A DNA stretch of 64,000 nucleotides, from assembly GCA_946406115.1 (NCBI GenBank), contig OX291542.1, forward strand, positions 1,512,959-1,576,958, written 5' to 3'. This DNA comes from Apoda limacodes. Lineage: Eukaryota > Arthropoda > Insecta > Lepidoptera > Limacodidae. The notes below the pieces were generated by a model that was not told where the DNA came from, made no database searches, and was given only the letters and a program-made list of their open reading frames with translations. Below are positions 59,401 to 64,000 of the stretch, piece after piece; position 1 is the stretch's first letter, and the number at the start of each line of letters is the position of its first letter. The translations under genes and the position numbers were made by a program.

Positions 59401-62400
59401 GCTTCTTAGTGCTTTTTTTTCCATTTTTTTTAACTCGTGTTTGATTATTTTAATATAAGTGGAATATATTATAGAACTCGCGTTCTGTAGCCCTTTATTT
59501 TGATACTCAACTCAAGGGTTTTAAAAAAAAACTTCTCAGCCCGCATGTTAAAGAGCATAAAATCCGCCATTTTGATTTTTTAAGCATTTTATGTACCCTT
59601 ACCACTGATCTATATCTAACGACACCTCTCAAGCTAAAATCCATCAAACCGTTTAGGCTACAAAGCGTGCCAAAGAAATATACATACACTCGAAAAACAT
59701 AACCCTCCTTCTGGCGCAGTCGGGTAATAATATAATATTTATAAAAGAGCTAGTTTAGCTTTTTTGTGAGGTCATATTATGTGATTTGTAGTGAAAATAG
59801 TATGACACGTTAAAATTATTATGATTACATAGTTAATTGTTGAATTTTCTTATTTATTGGATATAACTTAATTTAATTTTAATGTTGTTTTAGATTAATA
59901 GGGTTAAGCACAAATATGGCTTATACGTCTAGATTCCGTGTGAAATGAGCCAATCCCAGTACCTGACTTTTCAGGTACTTGCGGTCAACACTACATCATA
60001 CGTAATCTGTGCGTCAACGCGAACTGTGCTCCCGCGTAAAGTAATAAAAATGACATTTGTGCAATAAAATCGCGTAGAAACTATTGGAAAGAAGGGTTGA
60101 TAAAAAAAAAATACTTTTTACAAGTTATTACACTAATCTGCTTGCTATATTTGAGTTACATAAGTTTTCAAAATAATTATTAGCAAAACAAAAAACAAAT
60201 GTTGTTCTGTCTGTGTTGGCTAGTCTGAAGGTTTCTTTATTTCACTGAAACGACAATACATATTTTTCACCTAACGCCCTTACATAACATTATTTCACGT
60301 TGATAAAGTATTTATGTATTGATGACCCCAGTAAAAAATTGTATCTATAGAACGTAAACCTTTACCTTGGACTTCTGCAATGTTTAAATTATATAAAACA
60401 CTACAGTTAGATGTAAATATCAATAGAAAAAGAAGTATCATGTATTTTATAAACTACGAAATAAATTAATTACCGTATCTTAAAATACATAAATAGTTTT
60501 TTTACGAACTGTAACGTCACACTTTGGACTCTTTATAAAATCTCAACTTTAATTATCTAGTACTAGGTACTTTATTAGCGCGACGGTGTACGCAAACGCG
60601 CAATAAGGTGTGTAAAATTATAGGGCTGTCTTATTGTAATGTGACGCTACCGCGGCGCCAGCGCCCCCTATATATCTAGTCAGCCAACAGCATCAATCAC
60701 CATTTAATGTTGACTATGAATAAAATTACTTTGTACGAGCACTACTAGTTAAACCGAGTGTAATTTTCATTGTTCGTGTTATATTCTGAGACGTCCAGTA
60801 ATATGTTGTTCAATTAGAATAATAGACTTATAAGGTTTAAGGAAAAACAAATATAATGAACTTGTGATTTTTGTTTAATTTTCTTTAAAAAATCTAATAA
60901 AATGCTATATTAAAATATTTTAATTTTATTGATAAATTTTTAAATAACATATTATATATAATCTTTACATTTCCTATGTAAATTAACAAGAGTCAATCAA
61001 GAGTAGAGACTAAAATACTCTATAATTTATTGATTAAAATCCCTAATCGTTTCCTGACCCAAAGGGTCCCAATGGAGCCCTATTGATATAAGCCTATGCT
61101 GACATTTAAAGCGCTCGAATTAGGCAAAAGCCTAACATTTTCTCAGAATAAGTGATATATATATATGGTGGATTTCCTTACTAATAATAAAAATATTAAT
61201 GCAAAAACTAAAAATTTAAGAGGGCTTTTTAGAATAGGTGTCATAGTTCCGGTGATAATTAAATGACACTGTAACTTACAAAACACTGACAGGAATAAAA
61301 TTATAATAAATGTTAATTTAGAAAATTGTACACATATAAACAATAGCATTGTGATCCGATTCCAGCGGTTCCGTGCGGCCACTCTAGCAATATCAGCAAT
61401 ATCGCTTTCGCAAAAGAAATTTAGTAATTATTCTAATACTAGATTTTGTCAGCGGCTCCGCCCGCCCTTAACTCGGTTATCGGCGTGGAACTCCTTAATT
61501 ATACTGATGAAGTTTGCTAAAGATATAGTTCGATTAAGCTCGGTTACAGTTATTCCCGCGGGATCTTTTGAATTTTTCGGGATATAAAGTAGCCTATGTG
61601 CTGTTCCAGGACCTAATCTATAGGTGTGCCAAGTTTCATCCCGATCCGTCCAGTGGCTGAAGCGTTATTGAGTAACAAACATCCATCCATACAGACATAT
61701 TTTCACATTTATAATATTAGTAGGATTTACGCATTGAATCTGCTCTATGCTCTCTGTGCGCGCATTCGATCTATCTGTTGACCAAAAATAAATGCGCTCT
61801 ATCTTAAATATGGCGGCACTTACGGTCCGGTCCGTGTTTAACGCATTGGCTGCACATGCTTAGGAGGTAGAACAGTGGATTTTCTTTAAAAATAGTGAAC
61901 AGCTATTTTATTTCCATTCATAATCGTTTTGTTTTTCAAATGGTAATAATAGTAATGGTAGTTACCATTTGACAAACAAAACGATTAAAAATGGCTCTGT
62001 GATGCGATAGCTTTCTATGTTAAAAAAAATCTTGTCAACAAAATACGACTATTGTCACGTGGCGGGACCTATGAATAACAAACATGGCGCGCACGGATGT
62101 CATGGTAGAGGAGGACAGATTTTATTTTGTGCATCTACCTATATTTTAGCACTACAGAATATATTTGGAACCTACTTCAAGGTTTTAACATGTAGGTATT
62201 ACATGGCCAACGAAATTTTACCATTGTAGGTTTTTACGTCTATTTCAATATAATGTGTCACCACAGGGGTCATCGTAAGTGAAAATAAATTGTAGTACCG
62301 AATAAAAGTAAGAACTCCCCAATTTGGGGTAATTACTTTAATGTTGGTAACACCGAAATTACGCACACAGGTGTAAAAATGATAGTCGTATTAGCTGAAT

Positions 62401-63946
62401 TACGCACACATTAATAGGAAAATGGCTCGCAATACTCCGTTTGATGTTGTTCCGGACACTGTATCTAGACGTTTAAGTCATTTTTGGTTAAGCATTATCA
62501 AAGGAATAAGAATATATTTTACCGATGGTCTGTTGGTTACCACTCTCTCCCACACCGCGCCGCCGCCCTCTCGATCATCATATCGCTAGCTACCACGCCG
62601 CGCTGAATGTTTTGACTCAAAAAACGAACATTTGCGTGCTCCCTTTGATTCTTAATAAAATTTAAAAAGAACTTACCTATAGTACGGATAATGCATGATT
62701 ATTATATTTTATTGATTACAAGAAAATACATTATTATGAAATCTTTTTATTTTGCCAATTATCCTACTACAACGAAAAATCTTAAGTAATCGGTATTCGG
62801 CCAAGTAGTACCAAGATGTTCGGTATTCGGCAGAAAAGAATAAAAATAGCCGTATAGGCCGAATTCTAAATAGAAGCAGAATATTCGTTGCTAGCCTACA
62901 AATAACATAACAATTATAAAATAAAAGTCAACGAACCGGACGATTGAGGTTAGGTTAGGTTATATTCAGTGCCCGAAAATAATGACCATGTGCGCACTAG
63001 TGCACAGACGAAAACCTTCCTAATAGTGTCTAAACGTCGTAATAATGACCATGTGCGCACTAGTGCACAGACGAGAACCTTCCTAATAGTGTCTAAACGT
63101 CGTAATAATGACCATGTGCGCACCAGTGCACAGACGAGAACCTTCCTAATAGTGTCGGAACGTCGTAATAATGACAATGTGCGCACCAGTGCACAGACGA
63201 CAACCTTCCTAATAGTGTCGAAACGTCGTAATAATGACAATTTGCGCACCAGTGCACAGACGAGAACCTTCCTAATAGTGTCGAAACGTCGTAATAATGA
63301 CAATGTGCGCACCAGTGCACAGACGAGAACCTTCCTAATAGTGTCGAAACGTCGTAATAATGACAATGTGCGCACTAGTGCACAGACGAGAACCTTCCTA
63401 ATAGTGTCTAAACGTCGTAATAATGACAATGTGCGCACTAGTGCACAGACGAGAACCTTCCTAATAGTGTCTAAACGTCGTAATAATGACCATGTTCGCA
63501 ACAGTGCACAGACGAGAACCTTCCTAATAGTGTCTTAACGTCGTAATAATGACCATGTGCGCACTAGTGCACAGACGAGAACCTTCCTAATAGTGTCGAA
63601 ACGTCGAAGTATTGACATTGTGCGCACCAGTGTGTGTTTTATGATATTAATAAATTATCTTATGTTATGACGATCTTGCCTCTGTGTTAAGCAGAAAAGT
63701 TTAAAAGCAAGTAGGTTGCCTAGAGTTTACTCAAAGCAAATATTCATTTATTTATAACTAATAGTGCACCACAAGAGATAAGAAACCTTTTGAAACTGAC
63801 CTCTTCCCAACTGAGCACGACCATTTCCAACTGTCCGCTAGCAACATTAAGTTGCTGTAGTTTTTTGGTAACTCGAGCGTTGGTTATGACTCCGGAGGGC
63901 TTCTCTTTCTTTGGCCCTGGGTTTTTCCTACGATCCACCTTTACGT
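35363..63946 (-). CDS. C2H2 zinc-finger protein, eleven fingers, 5' end outside window
   Basis: Seen: ten minus-strand exons (63946-63801, 58990-58862, 58784-58696, 53064-52942, 49758-49651, 48040-47920, 47575-47493, 39763-39646, 39425-39321, 38554-38420) join in phase. A probable eleventh lies at 35464-35363. The product has a basic stretch, an acidic segment (LSWEEVEAERE), then eleven C2H2 fingers. All have 12 residues between the Cys and His pairs, and TGERPF links fingers 10 and 11. Known: such proteins bind DNA in the nucleus as transcription factors. Introns cut fingers 4, 5, 6/7, 9 and 10 at differing places, unlike single-exon finger arrays. Inference: a conserved lepidopteran multi-exon finger gene. 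An N-terminal ZAD-type domain may lie beyond 64000 but cannot be seen. Confidence 0.88.
35995..36640 (-). mobile_element. LINE 3' end, 5'-truncated
   Basis: Minus-strand frame LLLITPEHSTNFYTKSFTVQ, AIKLRNSLPL, IKKPNILILLNAL is an ORF2 C-terminus. The 3' UTR ends CAATAAAGTATTTATCTATC plus a T-run at 35995. 35470-35995 has no recognised feature. Confidence 0.78.
36855..37250 (+). mobile_element. RTE-clade LINE C-terminal fragment
   Basis: Plus-strand frame KWAGHIARLKHRRWT, RKVGKPNKKWIDDI, VAGRDWTEKAQ, EEAF is the hallmark end of RTE-type ORFs. A CAGT repeat follows at 37298-37317. Confidence 0.78.
37400..38300 (-). mobile_element. LINE RT thumb fragment
   Basis: Minus-strand pieces NNHIDICNKAYKNLGFIMR, FNVVTCIKTVYFTYVRSILE and ESLKGPI match CR1/Jockey-like ORF2 downstream of the catalytic site. 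Multiple stops. Confidence 0.7.
38408..38554 (-). CDS. Zinc-finger gene, exon j (end of finger 10, finger 11)
   Basis: Acceptor TGTGTACAG; TKKSLEGHIRSH completes finger 10, then TGERPF and finger 11 C-SL-C-x12-H-NKLV-H. If unspliced it ends LKAKVTI with a stop at 38408. A GTTACT donor at 38419 would instead splice after LKAK to the exon at 35464. Both ends are possible. Confidence 0.85.
   Translation of the reverse strand, partial: TKKSLEGHIRSHTGERPFRCSLCPSTFGYEAALYNHNKLVHLKAKVTI
38555..39320. other. Zinc-finger intron i-j
   Basis: No coding signal beyond chance frames; around 38890-39070 is a degraded unassigned repeat. Confidence 0.45.
39321..39425 (-). CDS. Zinc-finger gene, exon i (end of finger 9, start of finger 10)
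   Basis: Thirty-five codons, ACSSRPVLRTHMRMIH completing finger 9, then CDTCGKAYT starting finger 10. Acceptor GTTAAG, donor ACC/GTACGT. The acceptor lacks a strong pyrimidine tract but the finger spacing is exact. Confidence 0.84.
39646..39763 (-). CDS. Zinc-finger gene, exon h (finger 8, start of finger 9)
   Basis: Acceptor ACATACAG; finger 8 C-HL-C-DKKFVKAVRLEE-H-NIAV-H; finger 9 begins C-TVPG-C-HF and is cut by donor TTT/GTGAGT. Confidence 0.86.
39946..40580 (+). mobile_element. LINE family A, copy 6, with internal 46-bp duplication
   Basis: AAACTTGGTGTACTC start, [13 protein letters not shown] block (GGCCCATATGGAGTACTGC), frame-shifted tail, end ACCTTAGTAGTATAA plus A-run. A 46-bp segment is tandemly duplicated at 40346-40437. 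Confidence 0.85.
40585..41500. other. Unassigned zinc-finger intron sequence
   Basis: Around 41370-41480 (CCTGCGGTCTCTGGCATGCG, GCCACCGTGATAGTGAG) is a GC-richer dispersed-repeat-like patch. No gene recognised. Confidence 0.4.
41779..41853 (+). repeat. 25-bp tandem triplication in ORF1
   Basis: Three copies of CGTGATGCACTTCAGACC plus seven bases; 25 is not a multiple of three, so each copy shifts frame. Confidence 0.92.
42144..42323 (+). repeat. 36-bp repeat, five copies, in frame within ORF1
   Basis: Five units of ACTGCCAATGTACTCAGTGT plus 16 bases. 36 is a multiple of three, so the protein gains 12-residue repeats in the linker between coiled coil and FP domain. Only three or four base differences among copies, so recent. 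Confidence 0.94.
42960..43990 (-). mobile_element. Retroelement insertion(s) splitting LINE D
   Basis: 42960-43085, read on the minus strand, is the AGAACTTCTTGCCAGCTC…TTTGAATAAAGTTTTATTTG tail related to the one in Gypsy RT. 43390-43525 (CTGTTACCTCTTCATGC, AAATTTGGCATGC, GTTTGAGTCCCGGAAAAGG) is another common lepidopteran LINE tail. The exact borders are not resolved. Confidence 0.55.
43995..44584 (+). pseudogene. ORF2 of LINE D, endonuclease part
   Basis: VIILTECWIDSNY (the E of the EN active site), GIIVYVKKQ, then after one frameshift CGDININI, PTRQSKCIDHYMVKS and the catalytic FTDHSPIFL. Broken but motif-complete. Confidence 0.85.
46381..46540 (+). repeat. AATAT pentanucleotide microsatellite
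   Basis: About 31 tandem copies of a 5-bp TAATA unit with two interruptions (46496 and 46515 region). It lies in the zinc-finger g-h intron. Confidence 0.95.
46605..47060 (+). mobile_element. LINE endonuclease fragment (different family)
   Basis: Plus-strand frames with YYQNSRGLRTNLNM, LTETWLRQDQDISDTEF, GGGVLVVALQSVPSVNQV, FISAVYMLPRLQPDIY, then truncated. An APE endonuclease N-terminal half with frameshifts; RT absent. Confidence 0.78.
47198..47500 (-). repeat. Minisatellite made from the 3' end and donor of exon g
   Basis: Four extra copies of a 76-78-bp unit adjoining exon g. Each copy holds the minus-strand end of the exon (TACAACCTGAAGCACATC…), its donor (two copies keep AACTCAAGTTAGTTGTT exactly; two read TTTAGTAAGTTGTT) and about 35 bp of intron. 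Units alternate in two variants, giving a 154-bp higher-order period. Confidence 0.93.
47493..47575 (-). CDS. Zinc-finger gene, exon g (finger 7)
   Basis: Acceptor TTTGTTACAG; CDVNFKNRMSYYQH completes finger 7. The second His is displaced (H-x6-H), so this finger is slightly degenerate. Donor AA/GTTAGT, phase 2. The 3' half of this exon and its donor are reiterated four more times downstream (47198-47492). Confidence 0.83.
47757..47789 (+). repeat. CTTTAA hexanucleotide microsatellite
   Basis: About five copies of ACTTTA between exons f and g of the zinc-finger gene. Confidence 0.9.
47920..48040 (-). CDS. Zinc-finger gene, exon f (finger 6, start of finger 7)
   Basis: Acceptor TGTGTCCAG; completes HLFIH of finger 5, then finger 6 C-PR-C-x12-H-LVT-H. 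It ends LYCHQ, inside the C-x2-C of finger 7. Donor CAG/GTTATA is weak, but the join restores CHQC with 12 residues to the next His. Confidence 0.83.
48367..49090 (+). repeat. Two tandem copies of a dispersed repeat
   Basis: 48367-48735 and 48806-49090 share AAGACCTTAATTACTCCCA, TTATTTACT…AAATGT and AAGCCTTCGGCCTTAGGC in the same order. A third relative lies at 14400-14600. No coding capacity; type undetermined. Confidence 0.75.
49651..49758 (-). CDS. Zinc-finger gene, exon e (end of finger 4, finger 5)
   Basis: Acceptor TTGTCTGTAG; TLGKLRNHLKNH completes finger 4 with exactly 12 residues between C and H. Finger 5 C-DL-C-GKTFRDRTSLKT-H is cut inside its H-x3-H by donor TT/GTGAGT. Confidence 0.87.
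49980..50540. mobile_element. MITE-like repeat family M, copy 3, with internal duplication
   Basis: ACGAGTTGCACTCCGGGAGT head and GCCGCTAAAGAAGTTTTTAC end as in copies 1 and 2. About 180 bp longer: the TTCGCGCTTAACA segment appears twice (50037, 50118) and the GGACACGTGACCTGACGCG block is partly repeated. Confidence 0.75.
50545..52010. other. Unassigned zinc-finger intron sequence with an unrecognised ORF
   Basis: A 105-codon plus-strand frame (50657-50974; LRMYYYNTKHAKSLDDQRLE, VPEYFDGFKPSCFITCLL) has protein-like composition but matches no family I know; perhaps a transposon relic. The remainder is AT-rich without recognisable features. Confidence 0.3.
52015..52350 (+). mobile_element. tRNA-derived SINE, plus-strand copy
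   Basis: Head with a tRNA B box GGTTCGAACCCCGGG and CGTGTACCAATGAGTC, body GTGAAGGAAAACATCGTGAG, CACTGGGCC…ACTACGGCCTAAA and GGGTAGGCCGTGCCCC, a layout common to lepidopteran SINEs. A 19-bp unit (TCGGTGGTGGTCGAGGAAG) is triplicated at its 5' side (52015-52071). Confidence 0.8.
52942..53064 (-). CDS. Zinc-finger gene, exon d (finger 3 and start of finger 4)
   Basis: Acceptor TCGTGCAG; finger 3 is C-CM-C-x12-H-YARE-H. Finger 4 begins C-AV-C-GHTEP and is cut by donor CC/GTAAGT. Strongly GC-rich and Ala-rich. Confidence 0.86.
53749..56320 (-). pseudogene. Tc1/mariner-superfamily transposase, interrupted
   Basis: N-terminus near 56310 (PYTLSEYAEMHYFY), then LINE sequence, then from 54655 NYRVFVNTHNTLM, the HTH region (STSTRAMARNLDIPRSSIQ), and the DDE core LTDESRFE, FQNDGAPCHY, PPRSPDLN. 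All three acidic positions are present; 36 residues separate the second and third. C-terminus CRLCISVGGRNFENLL with a stop at 53749, 16 bp inside the left repeat. Frameshifts at about 54343, 54169 and 53950. Confidence 0.85.
54652..56235 (+). mobile_element. Jockey-clade LINE inserted in the transposase
   Basis: 5'-truncated: RT fingers (FFPTAWRTGKTIVIPKPGKS, YRPITLLSNIGKLFE), palm (FLDIEKAFDRVWHAG, GVPQGSCLSPLLYALFTNDI, LYADDSAYM), thumb (VKYLGCIIDRRL, RLTYAAPAWYAL), C-terminus ending ELIPPKN at 55920. A T-rich 3' UTR follows. Only three stop codons interrupt it (54882, 54993, 55284), so a young insertion. Confidence 0.9.
57240..58190. other. Unassigned zinc-finger intron c-d sequence
   Basis: AT-rich with many A- and T-runs; no gene or repeat family assigned. 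Confidence 0.4.
58185..58432 (+). mobile_element. LINE family A, copy 7, 3'-truncated
   Basis: TTGTACAATGGGATGTGTTC to LWNELPA- and [21 protein letters not shown] sequence, then stops abruptly at CAACGCGCGAGC without the family tail. Truncated at both ends. Confidence 0.78.
58696..58784 (-). CDS. Zinc-finger gene, exon c (finger 2)
   Basis: Acceptor CTTTTCAG; CSGTAVCSVCRVVCRDAH with finger C-SV-C-x12-H-RRR-H; donor AG/GTATGT, phase 2. GC-rich codons contrast with the surrounding AT-rich intron. Confidence 0.85.
58862..58990 (-). CDS. Zinc-finger gene, exon b (finger 1)
   Basis: Forty-three codons, VEAERERALRSVSF then finger C-AL-C-x12-H-MKK-H, ending HDP. Acceptor ACATTCAG, donor CCG/GTCAGA, phase 0 on both sides. 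Confidence 0.85.
59000..61440. other. Zinc-finger intron a-b, unassigned part
   Basis: No exon or clear transposon. ACC.CGACTGC..AATCATTTAG near 59160 and CGCAGTCGGGTAA near 59720 resemble ends of another LINE tail pair, not resolved. Confidence 0.4.
61440..61732 (+). repeat. Common lepidopteran retroelement tail
   Basis: CAGCGGCTCCGCCCGC, TAGCCTATGTGCTGTTCC, GTGCCAAGTTTCATCCCGAT, GAGTAACAAACATCCATCC and the end TTTATAATATTAGTAGGAT follow the layout of a widespread lepidopteran RTE-like or SINE tail. Confidence 0.65.
61914..61994. repeat. Near-perfect hairpin
   Basis: Arms 61921-61946 and 61962-61987 (26 bp, one mismatch; TAATCGTTTTGTTTTTCAAA on the left) flank a 15-nt loop. Weaker pairing extends to CCATT/AATGG at 61914 and 61994. 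Confidence 0.9.
62946..63640 (+). repeat. 63-bp minisatellite, about ten copies, in zinc-finger intron a-b
   Basis: Unit AATAATGACCATGTGCGCAC…; starts every 63 bp from 62979 to 63546, plus a diverged partial. Each unit has a near-palindrome GTGCGCACTAGTGCAC. Because 63 is divisible by three, frames stay open on both strands across the array; these are not genes. A GGTTAGGTTAGGTTA stretch lies at its left border. Confidence 0.95.
63801..63946 (-). CDS. Zinc-finger gene, exon a (pre-finger linker)
   Basis: Acceptor CTCACCAACAG; the exon starts with the last two bases of a codon, then VKVDRRKNPGPKKEKPSG and onward to VVLSWEE; donor GAG/GTCAGT, phase 0. It is rich in Lys, Arg and Pro (possible nuclear localisation or AT-hook-like segment). 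The join to exon b gives SWEEVEAERERALRS. Confidence 0.8.
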
Positions 63947-64000
63947 CTGTTGGTGAGAAAATAACTGTTATGAATTCCGTGCAAATCACGTACAGAAAGA

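Noticed and set aside
62946..62961. TTAGG-type repeat as an interstitial telomere
   Set aside because: Fewer than three full units; chance is enough, so it is only noted as the border of the minisatellite.
62950..63538. Long overlapping frames of 183 and 189 codons on opposite strands
   Set aside because: They are products of the 63-bp array: a unit divisible by three with no stop keeps several frames open. Not genes.
15110..63640. The two 63-bp arrays as one satellite family
   Set aside because: Units share length only; no sequence similarity by eye on either strand.

Overview
The window is from an insect nuclear genome, very probably a moth or butterfly. It is AT-rich and dominated by retroelements. 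The lineage call rests on the style of the repeats: a tRNA-derived SINE, LINE 3' tails of the type common in Lepidoptera, and CR1/Jockey-like LINEs whose ORF1 carries a baculovirus-FP-like C-terminal domain. It also rests on introns of 0.3-10 kb packed with nested transposons. There is no bacterial or organellar signal and no CRISPR array.

Two host genes can be rebuilt by splicing, both on the minus strand. (1) A complete six-exon gene (19557 down to 2502) encodes a 367-residue mitochondrial Obg-family GTPase, the MTG2/GTPBP5 orthologue. It has an Arg-rich presequence, the Gly-rich Obg fold, and G1, G3, G4 and G5 motifs spread over exons 4-6. Every exon junction keeps phase. (2) A 3' portion of a C2H2 zinc-finger gene (63946 down to 38408, probably to 35363) has eleven fingers on at least ten exons. 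Many introns cut through a finger, and the 5' end lies beyond the right edge. Most of the window is intron sequence of these genes plus about 16 kb between them.

Region by region: 1-2.4 kb is downstream of MTG2 and holds a LINE tail. 2.5-19.6 kb is MTG2. Its introns contain a minus-strand CR1/Jockey-like LINE interrupted by another LINE copy, a Penelope-like GIY-YIG fragment, and a 63-bp minisatellite interrupted by a short retroelement (7-bp target duplication) and a hAT-type MITE (8-bp target duplication). A pogo-type transposase remnant starts about 80 bp upstream of the MTG2 start codon. 20-35 kb is intergenic: three-ended MITE-like repeats, an envelope-like remnant with a membrane segment, a minus-strand BEL/Pao element split by a plus-strand Ty3/Gypsy element, an unrecognised ORF, a 41-bp satellite and a LINE with an inverted partner. 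35-64 kb is the zinc-finger gene. Its introns hold LINEs of several families, a minisatellite seeded from the end of one of its own exons, an almost exactly 4.0-kb Tc1/mariner-type transposon with about 0.5-kb inverted repeats and a LINE inside its transposase, a long hairpin, and a second 63-bp minisatellite.

The two host genes need not be functionally linked. No dedicated multi-gene system is visible. The unusual content is in how repeats arise from, and nest at, exon borders.
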